Below, one piece after another: positions 1-9,083 of a stretch of 64,000 bases of DNA (positions are counted from its first letter, which is position 1; every line of letters starts with the position of its first letter). A model generated the notes under the pieces. That model was not told the DNA's origin. It did no database searches and saw only the letters and a list, made by a program, of their open reading frames with translations. The stretch lies in contig CANHVU010000007.1 of the NCBI GenBank assembly GCA_947464275.1, positions 62,001-126,000 of the forward strand, in the 5' to 3' direction. A program made the translations under genes and the position numbers. Source of the DNA: Bacteroidota bacterium. GTDB lineage: Bacteria > Bacteroidota > Bacteroidia > UKL13-3.

Positions 1-85
1 TTTCGAACAAAAATTCGCAATAAGCTATATCCACTCCATCCATAGAAGTGCCACTCATTAAGCCAATTACATTGTATTTTGTCAC
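1..85 (-). CDS. anmK: Anhydro-N-acetylmuramic acid kinase, N-terminal fragment (cut by window edge)
   Basis: Only the first 28 codons are in the window. Reading the minus strand from 85 gives M(GTG)TKYNVIGLMSGTSMDGVDIAY followed by CEFLFE. GLMSGTSxDGxD is the N-terminal nucleotide-binding signature of AnmK, which phosphorylates and opens 1,6-anhydro-MurNAc during peptidoglycan recycling in the cytoplasm. The GTG at 83-85 is chosen because it places residues TKYNVIG at the usual distance before the signature; no in-frame ATG lies upstream, and the ATG at 56-58 falls inside the signature and is too late. It is divergent from the large secreted-protein gene that begins at 230. The product call rests on a short but very characteristic motif; the rest of the gene is outside the window. 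Confidence 0.85.
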   Translation of the reverse strand, partial: MTKYNVIGLMSGTSMDGVDIAYCEFLFE

Positions 86-229
86 AGTTTTAGTTAAAAA
101 TAGGGTGTGCGAATATATTACATTAAAGCCTTTTAGCGGCTATTTTTTGTCATTGAAAAATATATCAATAAGATTTTTTTTTAAGAAGAATTTAATTATA
201 ATTGTCTTAGTAAAATTAATAAAAATTTC

Positions 230-3200
230 ATGAAAAAAATTACTACAAAACTCAATTTTAATTTATCTTTTTCATTATTAATACTCTTATTTATAAGTGT
301 TTTTAATGGTGTATTACAAGCTCAAGTTTCAAATTATGTTTTTTCAGCAAGTTCTGGAACCTTTGTACCCCTTACTGGTGGTACAATAATGACTTTATCT
401 GGAGGTACTTCTGATGATGGATATTATAATAATATTCCATTAGGATTTAACTTTAATTACGATGGAGCTACTTACAACACTGCTGCTGGCTGTACTAATG
501 GTTGGTTAAGTTTAATAGGCTCTATGACAGAAAATGCATGGACTAATAACTTAACTTCTGGTATTTCTGCTGCTAGGCCAATTTTAGCTCCTTTATGGGA
601 CGACCATGATGGGTCAGGTATTACCTTCACCTACAAAACAGATTATATTGCCGCTACAACTGATAGCGTTTTTACTGCAGAATGGCTTGATGTTGATTGG
701 CAGTTTCAGGGCGGATCTACTATCTCTTTTCAAGTAAAGTTATTTAAAAACTCTGGTAATATTCAATTTATATACCGTCAAGAAACTACCCCAGTAAGTT
801 TTACATCTGCTTCTATTGGTATATCAAGCGTGACAACCGGAACCAATAAATTTCTTTCTTTAAATGGTTCTAGTGCTACTCCCTCAGTTAGTTACACAGT
901 TGAAACAACGAATATAAACACAAAGCCTGCCACAGGTCAAATTTATCAATTTGCTCCACCAACTCCTGCTGCGCCTATAATGATAACAGGTACTAAAACT
1001 AATGTTTTAACAAATTCAGTAACACTTTCTGGTATTATAGTAGGTAATACATTTCCAGCCATTACAACTAGTGGAGTTGTTGTTGGAACAAGTCCTAGTC
1101 CTACAATTGGTGATCCTTTAGTTATTGATTCAATAACAACCCCAATTGCTATCTCAGGTTCTTTTACAAAAGATATTGTGGGATTAAATAACTCAACTAC
1201 TTATTTTTATCGTGCTTATGCCATTAATAGTATTGGTACAACTTACGGTGCAGATAGTACTTTTACTACCAATTCAGGTTCTACTATTGCTAGCATAAAT
1301 AGTATTGGTGCTACTGGAGTATCGACTAATTCATCTAATATAGGAGGAACAATAGTTAACAATGGAGGTGATCCAATAACTACAAGTGGTGTTGTATATG
1401 CTACTACCTCTATGCCAACTATAGGAGGTTTAGGTGTGGTTGACTCGGTTACAAATCCAAATATTTCTTCTGGGTCATTTAACTTCATTTTAGGAGGATT
1501 AACTCATTCCACAAAATATTACTACCGTGCTTATGCTATTAATAGTATTGGTACTGCTTATAGCGTACAGGATAGTTTCACTACTGCCCCAATAGTTTCT
1601 GCATTGCCATACAGTGAAAATTTTGATGCACCTACTACTAATTGGACTACAAATACAATAAATGGAGGAACCAATGCTTGGGAAAAGGGAAGTCCTACAA
1701 AAACAAATTTAAACGGTCCTTTTTCTGCACCAAATTGTTTTGTTACCAAATTATCGGGTAATTATTTAGGAACTGAAGACTGTGGTTTAACTTCTCCACA
1801 ATTTGATTTTTCTGGATTAACTGTTACTCCTGTAATTAGTTTTAAGCATAAATTTGATGAGTCGAATGATGTTGATTGGGATGGTGGCGTTGTTGAAATA
1901 TCTATCAATAATGGCGCTTGGACAAGGTTAGATAATAACACAGGTACTGGATCTAATTTTAACACACTTAATAGTACTTCATGGTATAATAATAGTGCTG
2001 GTAATGGAACTTTAGGTGCTAATAAATTTAATGATTTAAGTTCGGCCTATGCCTCTCAAGTTAATGGTTGGATTACTTCAATAACTCCATTAACCGGAGC
2101 TATGGGGCAATCAAATGTAAAAGTAAGATTCCGTTTCTGGGCTGATGGATTTGTAGATGAGGGCTGGGCAATTGATAATATTGAAGTATTTTTACCTGTC
2201 AGTCCTTCTGTTTCTACTAATAGTAATTCAAATATCACATCAAATTCAGCTACACTTAGTGGTAATATTTTATTCAATGGGTATAGTGCTATAACTGAAA
2301 GTGGAGTTGTTTATAGCACATCTCCAGCTCCAGTTCGTGGTGCTTTAGGTGTTGTAGATTCAGCTTCAAGTCCTTTAGCTACTTCAGGTGTATTTTCTAG
2401 AGGTATTAGTGGTTTAAATAATTCTACAACATACTATTACCGTGCATATGCTAAAAATGATGTGGGCATAACTTACGGACCTGATAGTGTATTTACAACC
2501 AATGCAAGTTCAACCATTGCTTCAATAAATAGAAACACAGCAACTTTAATTCAGGCTACAAGTGCAGTAATTGGTGGTACTATTGTTAACAATGGAGGCG
2601 ACCCAATAACATTAAGTGGTGTAGTTTTTTCAACTTCTTCTTTACCCACAATTAGTGGAGCAGGTGTTATTGATTCTGTAACAACACCAAATATTTCTTC
2701 TGGTTCATTTAATTTTACATTGGCAGGTTTAACTCACTCAACTAAATACTATTATCGTGCATATGCTATTAATAGTATCGGAACAGCATATAGTACCCAA
2801 GACAGTTTTACTACATCTCCAATAATATCCGTTTTGCCATATAGTCAAAACTTTGATACAGTTAATAATAATAATGGATGGGGTGCTAATACTGTGTCTG
2901 GTGTAATTAATCCTTGGCAGTTAGGTACTCCTGCAAAAATTAATATTAACAATGCATTTAGTGCTCCTAATGCATGGGTTACTAATATTACTGGTAATTA
3001 TGCAAATAGCACTAATGCAGCTTTAACGTCTCCTCAGTTTGATTTCTCTTCGCAAACAGTAGATCCAATTTTAAGATTTCAACATAAGTTTCGTACAATA
3101 TCTGGAGTAGACTTAGCAATTGTTGAAATTTCTATCAATAATGGCCCTTGGGCTGCATTAGATAATAATTTTGGCACTGGTACTAATTTTAATAGTTCAA

Positions 3201-5611
3201 ATGGAAGTTTGGCTTGGTATAACGGACCGAATAATTTTTGGACAACTACCTCTGGGGCTGTATTTACTGGAAATTCTACAGGATATGCAACACAGTCAAA
3301 TGGTTGGATTCAAAGTACCACTAAGTTAACAGGGGCTGCCGGTCAATCAAATGTAAAAGTTAGATTGCGTTTTGAAAGTACTACAGTTACTTTCTTTGGC
3401 ACTAATGAAGGTTGGGCGGTTGATAATATAGAGGTTTTCCCTCCTGTAGCTCCTACAGTTGTTACTGGTACTAAATCAGGAATTACTACCAATATTGCAA
3501 CTTTATCGGGTAATATAATTAGTAATGGAAATGCAACAATAACTGAAAGTGGTGTTGTATTTAGTACATTACCATCACCAGTAAGAGGTGCTGTTGGAGT
3601 GGTTGATTCAGCTTCTAGTCCATTAGCCACTATTGGTTTATTTAGTAAAAATATTTCAGGTTTAAGCAATGCTACTACTTATTATTATCGTGCTTATGCT
3701 AAAAATGCGGTTGGTACTAGTTATGGTGCTGATAGCACATTTACAACTAATGCAAGCGCAACTTTAGCCTTAATAAATAGTAATGTTGCTTCTGCAATTG
3801 GTACTACAGTTGCCACTGTTGGAGGTACAATAGTAAATGATGGAGGTGATCCGATAACAGTTAGTGGTGTAGTTTTTAGTACTTCATCTTTACCAACTAT
3901 TGGAGCTTCAGGAGTTATTGATTCTGTTACAACACCAAATGTAGCTTTAGGGTCTTTTAATTTTAATATGGTTGCGTTAACACATTCAACAAAATATTAT
4001 TACCGTGCTTATGCTATTAATAGTGTTGGTACTGCATATAGTAATCAAGATAGTTTTACTACTTCACCAATTGTTTCTAGTCTTCCATATGTACAAAATT
4101 TTGATGCTGTTGGTAATTCGGGCTGGACAACAGTAGCTTTAAATGGACGTTTTAATTCATGGGAATTAGGTACACCAGTTAAAACGTTTATGAATAGTGC
4201 ATATTCTGCTCCAAATGCATACGTAACTAAATTAATTGGTAATTATGGTGGTTCAGGTGATGAAGAAGCTGCTTTGGTTTCTCCTCAATTTGATTTCTCT
4301 ACAGTTACTTCAGATCCTATCTTAAGATTTAGAAATAAACATAAAACTAATAATGATCCAGGTTATGATTGTGGAGTTGTCGAAATATCTGTAAACAATG
4401 GTCCATGGACAAGATTAAATAACCAAACAGGAACAGGAACTAACTTTAATACTTTGAGTAGTTATGCTTGGCATAATTTAACAAATACGAATGGTTTTAT
4501 TTCATCAGGAAGTAAATTTACAAATACTACTAATAATTATGCAAGTCAAGTTAATGGCTGGGTTCAAAGTGCTACTACTTTAACAGGTGCTGCTGGTCAG
4601 TCAAATGTTAAGTTCCGTTTCCATTTTGCAGCAGATGATATTGGAACAGACGAGGGTTGGGCTATAGATGATATTGAAGTTGTTGCTTTAACAACACCAA
4701 CAGTTACGGCTAGCTTAATCAATCTTACTCCTAATCCTGCGGGAGCAGAAATGAATGTTTCATTTACAGTTGGTAATGGACAAGAACGAATTGTTGTAGC
4801 ACGCTTAACAACCAATCCAGCAATTGCACCTTACGATTCAATTATGTATACAGCTAATCCTGTTTTTGGTAGTTTAGTTGCCTCTAGTTTAACTGGTTTA
4901 GGTAATTATATTGTTTACAAAGGTACTGGTAATTCAGTTAATGTTTCTGGATTGGCTAATTTTACAGATTACACTTTTGATGTTTATGAATACAATGGTA
5001 AATATATGCACAATAAATTTTCTGCTGCTAGTTCAAATAACAATATGACACTTCCAGTTAAATTATTATCATTTAATGGAATTACTAAAAATAATGATGT
5101 AGTTTTAAAATGGGTAACTGTATCTGAAATTAATAATAAAGGATTTGAAGTGGAAAGATCATTTGACGCTAGAACTTTTAAAACTATAGGTTTTGTTAAA
5201 GGTGCAGGTAATAGTAATGCCACAATTAACTATAACTTATTAGATGCTGGTGTTTTAAATAAATCATCTTTGGTTTATTATCGTTTAAAGCAAATTGATT
5301 TTGACGGAACCATTAGTTATTCTCAAATTATAAGAATCAGTCTAAATGGTGAATCAAAAAATTCGGTTGCTGTTTTTCCTAATCCTTTCACCAATGATTT
5401 TAATATTTCTTTTGTATCAAATGTTGAAGGTAATATTACTTACGATATTCTAGATATTCAAGGAAAGGTAATTGTTTCAAAAAGTGATTTTGTAATGGAA
5501 GGTTCAAATACTATTGTTATTGATAATTGTAATAATTTTAATAGTGGAATTTATTTTGTTCGCATTAATATTAATGGCGAAACACAAGTGATGAAATTAG
5601 TTAAAAACTAA
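230..5611 (+). CDS. Giant T9SS-secreted repeat protein (fibronectin-like and cleaved-adhesin-like modules)
   Basis: 1793 residues with an N-terminal signal peptide ending near residue 32 (VLQAQ). Residues about 33-240 form a beta-rich domain. Then a composite unit occurs three times: two fibronectin-III-like modules of about 100 residues (shared words TLSGNI, SGVV.S, YYYRAYAxNxxGTxYG, DSFTT) followed by a roughly 200-residue jelly-roll-like module that opens LPYxxNFD and ends EGWAIDNIEV, resembling cleaved-adhesin/choice-of-anchor J domains. Modules lie about 247-453/457-657, 658-864/867-1070 and 1072-1278/1280-1486. Residues about 1609-1700 carry the LPVKLLSFNG...NNKGFEVERS motif typical of T9SS cargo, and about 1718-1793 form the C-terminal sorting domain (VFPNPF...GIYFVRI). 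Predicted to be exported by Sec and T9SS and displayed on the surface; an adhesin role is an inference. A strong hairpin terminator follows. Confidence 0.9.
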   Translation: MKKITTKLNFNLSFSLLILLFISVFNGVLQAQVSNYVFSASSGTFVPLTGGTIMTLSGGTSDDGYYNNIPLGFNFNYDGATYNTAAGCTNGWLSLIGSMTENAWTNNLTSGISAARPILAPLWDDHDGSGITFTYKTDYIAATTDSVFTAEWLDVDWQFQGGSTISFQVKLFKNSGNIQFIYRQETTPVSFTSASIGISSVTTGTNKFLSLNGSSATPSVSYTVETTNINTKPATGQIYQFAPPTPAAPIMITGTKTNVLTNSVTLSGIIVGNTFPAITTSGVVVGTSPSPTIGDPLVIDSITTPIAISGSFTKDIVGLNNSTTYFYRAYAINSIGTTYGADSTFTTNSGSTIASINSIGATGVSTNSSNIGGTIVNNGGDPITTSGVVYATTSMPTIGGLGVVDSVTNPNISSGSFNFILGGLTHSTKYYYRAYAINSIGTAYSVQDSFTTAPIVSALPYSENFDAPTTNWTTNTINGGTNAWEKGSPTKTNLNGPFSAPNCFVTKLSGNYLGTEDCGLTSPQFDFSGLTVTPVISFKHKFDESNDVDWDGGVVEISINNGAWTRLDNNTGTGSNFNTLNSTSWYNNSAGNGTLGANKFNDLSSAYASQVNGWITSITPLTGAMGQSNVKVRFRFWADGFVDEGWAIDNIEVFLPVSPSVSTNSNSNITSNSATLSGNILFNGYSAITESGVVYSTSPAPVRGALGVVDSASSPLATSGVFSRGISGLNNSTTYYYRAYAKNDVGITYGPDSVFTTNASSTIASINRNTATLIQATSAVIGGTIVNNGGDPITLSGVVFSTSSLPTISGAGVIDSVTTPNISSGSFNFTLAGLTHSTKYYYRAYAINSIGTAYSTQDSFTTSPIISVLPYSQNFDTVNNNNGWGANTVSGVINPWQLGTPAKININNAFSAPNAWVTNITGNYANSTNAALTSPQFDFSSQTVDPILRFQHKFRTISGVDLAIVEISINNGPWAALDNNFGTGTNFNSSNGSLAWYNGPNNFWTTTSGAVFTGNSTGYATQSNGWIQSTTKLTGAAGQSNVKVRLRFESTTVTFFGTNEGWAVDNIEVFPPVAPTVVTGTKSGITTNIATLSGNIISNGNATITESGVVFSTLPSPVRGAVGVVDSASSPLATIGLFSKNISGLSNATTYYYRAYAKNAVGTSYGADSTFTTNASATLALINSNVASAIGTTVATVGGTIVNDGGDPITVSGVVFSTSSLPTIGASGVIDSVTTPNVALGSFNFNMVALTHSTKYYYRAYAINSVGTAYSNQDSFTTSPIVSSLPYVQNFDAVGNSGWTTVALNGRFNSWELGTPVKTFMNSAYSAPNAYVTKLIGNYGGSGDEEAALVSPQFDFSTVTSDPILRFRNKHKTNNDPGYDCGVVEISVNNGPWTRLNNQTGTGTNFNTLSSYAWHNLTNTNGFISSGSKFTNTTNNYASQVNGWVQSATTLTGAAGQSNVKFRFHFAADDIGTDEGWAIDDIEVVALTTPTVTASLINLTPNPAGAEMNVSFTVGNGQERIVVARLTTNPAIAPYDSIMYTANPVFGSLVASSLTGLGNYIVYKGTGNSVNVSGLANFTDYTFDVYEYNGKYMHNKFSAASSNNNMTLPVKLLSFNGITKNNDVVLKWVTVSEINNKGFEVERSFDARTFKTIGFVKGAGNSNATINYNLLDAGVLNKSSLVYYRLKQIDFDGTISYSQIIRISLNGESKNSVAVFPNPFTNDFNISFVSNVEGNITYDILDIQGKVIVSKSDFVMEGSNTIVIDNCNNFNSGIYFVRININGETQVMKLVKN

Positions 5612-5629
5612 GACAAATAATTAAAAGCA

Positions 5630-5667
5630 AAAAAGGGCAACTCAAATTTTGAGTTGCCCTTTTTTTA
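5630..5667. terminator. Bidirectional rho-independent terminator
   Basis: Stem GGGCAACTCAA / TTGAGTTGCCC flanked by A-runs and T-runs on both sides. It lies between the convergent ends of the giant secreted-protein gene and ispD and can serve both strands. Confidence 0.9.
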
Positions 5668-5703
5668 TTTTTTACTGTAACTAAAATAAAACTTATTGAA
5701 AGG

Positions 5704-6375
5704 TTAACGAATTTTATTTGTTAAAAAAGCTTCACCTACTAGTAAATCTTCAGGAGTAGTTATTTTTATGTTTTTGTAATCACCAACTATTAAGTTAATA
5801 GCGTGTCCGTTTGATTCTAAAACACTTGCATCATCGGTAAAGTTAATGTGGTCTTGCGCGGCATAAGCCTCTTTAATTAATTGGGCTTTAAATGTTTGAG
5901 GTGTTTGAATAAGGTAATAATTATCTCTGTTTACATTTTTATTGCTCAGTAATTCTACTTTTCTTATTGAATCTTTTAAGCGAACTGCTGCTACTGCATT
6001 GCCTTTTTGCAAAGCTGTTTCAAAACTATTTAAAATAATTTCTTTACTAATAAATGGTCTTACACCATCGTGTATAGCAACTACATCGTCATTCTTACAG
6101 TGCTGCAAACCATTTTGAACCGATTCGAAACGAGATGCTCCACCGGGTACTATTTGGTGCTGAATGGTAAACTGATGGGTTTGGCATAATTGGTTCCAAA
6201 ATTCTATTTGGCTTTCAGGTAAAACTAAAATAATGTTATTAACTCCACTATTATAAAATGCTTCAATGGTATGCATTAAAATAGGTTTTCCCACCAATAA
6301 TAAAAACTGTTTGGGTAAATTGCTTTCCATACGCGTTCCGCTTCCACCTGCTACTATTAAAGCTGTTTTGTTCAT
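5704..6375 (-). CDS. ispD: 2-C-methyl-D-erythritol 4-phosphate cytidylyltransferase
   Basis: 223 residues, the normal length of IspD. It forms CDP-methylerythritol from CTP and MEP, the third step of the non-mevalonate isoprenoid pathway in the cytoplasm. The N-terminal nucleotide-binding loop IVAGGSGTRMESNLPKQF is intact, as are VAIHDGVRPF (metal and CTP contacts) and the FTDDASVLE motif near residue 180 that contacts MEP. ATG start at 6373-6375 directly before the loop. A TAATTTTG element lies 33-40 bases upstream, just inside the spacer after the sucC terminator, so the gene is probably transcribed on its own. Convergent with the giant secreted-protein gene. Confidence 0.95.
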   Translation of the reverse strand: MNKTALIVAGGSGTRMESNLPKQFLLLVGKPILMHTIEAFYNSGVNNIILVLPESQIEFWNQLCQTHQFTIQHQIVPGGASRFESVQNGLQHCKNDDVVAIHDGVRPFISKEIILNSFETALQKGNAVAAVRLKDSIRKVELLSNKNVNRDNYYLIQTPQTFKAQLIKEAYAAQDHINFTDDASVLESNGHAINLIVGDYKNIKITTPEDLLVGEAFLTNKIR

Positions 6376-6407
6376 TGTTTTTTTGTTTATTTTTAGAGAT
6401 AAATAGC

Positions 6408-6415
6408 CAAAATTA
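6408..6415 (-). promoter_or_regulatory. Candidate -7 promoter element for ispD
   Basis: TAATTTTG on the minus strand matches the Bacteroidota -7 consensus TAnnTTTG exactly and sits 33 bases before the ispD start. A TTG at 6432-6434 could be the -33 element, but the spacer is 16 bases, shorter than the usual 19-21. Confidence 0.4.
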
Positions 6416-6423
6416 GGTTTATA

Positions 6424-6462
6424 AAAAAGACCAACAACTAATTGAATAGTGTTGGTCTTTTT
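6424..6462 (-). terminator. Terminator downstream of sucC
   Basis: Perfect 13-bp stem AAAAAGACCAACA / TGTTGGTCTTTTT with a 13-base loop, located 41 bases past the sucC stop codon on the minus strand. Confidence 0.85.
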
Positions 6463-6502
6463 GTATTTTATACAAGCATTGCTGCTAGTAGTTTATTAAT
6501 TA

Positions 6503-7723
6503 TTAAATAGTTCCGCTTACTGCTTTTTGAACTAAATCAGCAGCTTCTTTTAACACAATTGCTGAGTAAACTTTTAATCCACTTTCGTCAATTAATTTTT
6601 TAGCAGCTTCTGCATTTGTTCCTTGTAAACGAACAATAATTGGAACTGGAATATTACCAATTGATTTGTATGCATCTACAACACCTTGTGCTACTCTATC
6701 GCAACGAACTATACCACCAAAAATATTAATTAAGATAGCTTTTACATTTGGATCTTTTAAAATAATACGGAAACCAGCTTCTACTGTAGTAGCATTAGCA
6801 CTTCCTCCTACGTCTAAGAAATTAGCAGGATCTCCACCCGATAATTTAATAATATCCATAGTAGCCATAGCTAAACCAGCACCATTAACCATACAACCTA
6901 CGTTACCATCTAATTTAACATAGTTTAAGTTAAATTCTTTAGCTTCTACTTCAGTTGGATCTTCTTCTGCAGTATCGCGCATTGCTGCGTAATCGGCATG
7001 ACGGTATAAAGCGTTATCATCAATATCTACTTTACCATCTACTGCTATAATTTTATCATCGCTAGTTTTTAAAACTGGATTGATTTCAAACATAGCTGCA
7101 TCTGAATTACTGTAAGCTTTATATAAAGCTGTAACAAATTTTACCATTTGTTTAAATGCTTCTCCTTCGCAACCTAAATTAAACGCAATTTTACGAGCTT
7201 GGAAGCCTTGTAAACCTACTTTAGGATCAATGGTTTCTTTATGAATTAAGTGTGGAGTGTGCTCTGCAACGTGCTCAATATCCATACCACCTTCGGTACT
7301 GTAAACTATAATGTTTTTGCTTTGACCTCTATCTAACATTACACTCATGTAATATTCTTTAGGTTCGCTTGAGCCAGGATAATATACATCTTGTGCTACT
7401 AATACTTTGCTTACTAATTTACCTTTTGGTCCGGTTTGAATAGTAACTAAAGTACCACCTAATAAGTTACCTGCAATTTCTTTAGCTTTATCAGCATTTT
7501 TAGCTACAGCAACACCGCGTTGTTCTTTTCCAATAATACTACCTTTTCCACGTCCGCCAGCATGAATTTGTGCTTTCACAACCACAAAATCGCTTCCGTA
7601 TTGTTCTTTTAACTTTAATGCAGCTGTGTGTGCTTCATCTGCTGTTTCAGCAACTATGCCTTCTTGCACAGCAACTCCAAACGATTTTAAAATTTGTTTG
7701 GCTTGGTATTCGTGTATATTCAT
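6503..7723 (-). CDS. sucC: Succinyl-CoA synthetase (ADP-forming), beta subunit
   Basis: 406 residues, close to the usual 385-400. Catalyses succinyl-CoA + ADP + Pi to succinate + CoA + ATP in the TCA cycle, together with the alpha subunit SucD that carries the phosphohistidine. The protein opens MNIHEYQAKQIL, then an ATP-grasp domain with VVVKAQIHAGGRGKG near residues 46-60 (nucleotide-binding lysine and glycine loop); the C-terminal ligase-CoA domain carries GNVGCMVNGAGLAMATMD and LDVGGSA. sucD is not next to it in this window; a split sucC/sucD arrangement is common in Bacteroidota (family knowledge). Flanked by its own downstream terminator, so probably monocistronic. Confidence 0.96.
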   Translation of the reverse strand: MNIHEYQAKQILKSFGVAVQEGIVAETADEAHTAALKLKEQYGSDFVVVKAQIHAGGRGKGSIIGKEQRGVAVAKNADKAKEIAGNLLGGTLVTIQTGPKGKLVSKVLVAQDVYYPGSSEPKEYYMSVMLDRGQSKNIIVYSTEGGMDIEHVAEHTPHLIHKETIDPKVGLQGFQARKIAFNLGCEGEAFKQMVKFVTALYKAYSNSDAAMFEINPVLKTSDDKIIAVDGKVDIDDNALYRHADYAAMRDTAEEDPTEVEAKEFNLNYVKLDGNVGCMVNGAGLAMATMDIIKLSGGDPANFLDVGGSANATTVEAGFRIILKDPNVKAILINIFGGIVRCDRVAQGVVDAYKSIGNIPVPIIVRLQGTNAEAAKKLIDESGLKVYSAIVLKEAADLVQKAVSGTI

Positions 7724-7853
7724 TTTGTTTTAAATGATGATTATTTTTATGGGTACGAAAATAGTAGATATACTTAATTACACAACCAAAATATTTGGCA
7801 TTTTAAGTGTTAAATATTAGTTTTTTGAAATGAATTGGTTGTAAATAGAACAC

Positions 7854-7888
7854 AAAAAAAGCCATTCTAGCTAAAGAATGACTTTTTA
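7854..7888 (-). terminator. Terminator downstream of the fatty acid desaturase
   Basis: Stem-loop AAAAAGTCATTCT / AGAATGGCTTTTT (minus strand, one G-U pair) directly after the desaturase stop codon. Confidence 0.75.
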
Positions 7889-7900
7889 AAGTAATGTTAT

Positions 7901-8986
7901 TTATGCAACTGCTTTGGCTGTTCCCATTGCTTTTAAATGCAATAAGTGGGAGCGAACAGCACTTGCTACAGTAGGGAATTCTCTATATTTAATATCAAAT
8001 TCTTTACAAGCTTGTTTTACAATTTTGTGTATTTGTGGGTAGTGAACATGGCTTATTCTAGGAAATAAATGATGTTCTATTTGGAAATTTAACCCACCCA
8101 TAAACCAAGTCATGCTTTTGCTTTTAGTAGCAAAATTAGCAGTCGTGTTTATTTGATGAATTGCCCATTCAGTTTCAATTTTCATAGAAGTACCATTGGT
8201 ATCTACAAAGTCCATATCTTCTAAAATATGTGCCAATTGAAAAACAATTGCAATTACTAATCCGCAAACAAAAACACTTATTAAATAACCAATAATGGTA
8301 GGTATTAAACCAGCAAAAAATATTGGAAGTACTAAAAACAAGCCTACATAACCAACTTTAGTAACCCAAAATATGATATGTTCTTTAACATCCATTTTGC
8401 GTAGTGGCGTGTAGTCAGAAATACGACTAGCAAAATATTTTTTAAAATCGTTGAAAAACACCCAAAAAATGTATGTTAAACCATAAAGTAAAAGTCCATA
8501 AATATGCTGAAAACGGTGGAACCATTTACTATCTTGGTCTGCATGAACACGTATGAAAGGTTTGATATCAATATCATCGTCCATACCTTCAATATTGGTA
8601 TAAGAGTGATGATTAATATTGTGTTTTTGTTTCCATAAATAGCTGCTTCCGCCCATTATATTCAAGGAGTAGCTCATAGCTTCGTTAATCCATTTTTTAG
8701 TAGAATAACTTCCATGCGCACCATCGTGCATTACATTAAATCCAATTGCAGCTAAATCAATACCAAGTACAATACAAATTAGCACGCATATTGTATTAGA
8801 TTCAGGTGTAAAAAACACCAATGTAATATAACAAGCAGCTAATACAGATAACAAAATAGCCGTTTTGGAATACAGTTTGTAATTACCAGTTGGCTTAATG
8901 TTTTTTGTTTCAAAATACTCTTCAACGCGAGCTTTTAATACATTGAAAAATTCAGGGTTTTTGTTGTCGAATTTAATTTTGGTCAT
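7901..8986 (-). CDS. Membrane fatty acid desaturase (front-end/linoleoyl-CoA type)
   Basis: 361 residues with four or more hydrophobic segments. The three histidine boxes that bind the di-iron centre are present: HDGAH at 87-91, HNINHH at 122-127 and QIEHH at 302-306. The glutamine in the third box (QxxHH instead of HxxHH) is typical of front-end (delta-5/delta-6-like) desaturases, although no cytochrome b5 domain is fused, so an external ferredoxin or cytochrome would supply electrons. It introduces double bonds into membrane acyl chains; regiospecificity cannot be read from the sequence. It stands alone between terminators, and a second, unrelated delta-9-like desaturase lies at 20710-21435, so this genome has at least two desaturase types. 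Confidence 0.88.
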   Translation of the reverse strand: MTKIKFDNKNPEFFNVLKARVEEYFETKNIKPTGNYKLYSKTAILLSVLAACYITLVFFTPESNTICVLICIVLGIDLAAIGFNVMHDGAHGSYSTKKWINEAMSYSLNIMGGSSYLWKQKHNINHHSYTNIEGMDDDIDIKPFIRVHADQDSKWFHRFQHIYGLLLYGLTYIFWVFFNDFKKYFASRISDYTPLRKMDVKEHIIFWVTKVGYVGLFLVLPIFFAGLIPTIIGYLISVFVCGLVIAIVFQLAHILEDMDFVDTNGTSMKIETEWAIHQINTTANFATKSKSMTWFMGGLNFQIEHHLFPRISHVHYPQIHKIVKQACKEFDIKYREFPTVASAVRSHLLHLKAMGTAKAVA

Positions 8987-9083
8987 TCTATATTAAATAA
9001 TATGCCGCAATATGAATAAAAAAACATGTAGAAACTAAAACAATTATCATGTAATTTATTTAGATTGATTTTAATTAAATGTA

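Noticed and set aside
48-233. Open reading frame of 61 codons on the plus strand
   Set aside because: It overlaps the start of anmK on the other strand, is AT-rich (poly-Phe/Ile) and has no promoter or family signal.
1243-2277. Several 60-108-codon minus-strand frames in the giant repeat gene
   Set aside because: They recur at the same place in each repeat because the coding strand repeats; the sense strand is clearly coding.
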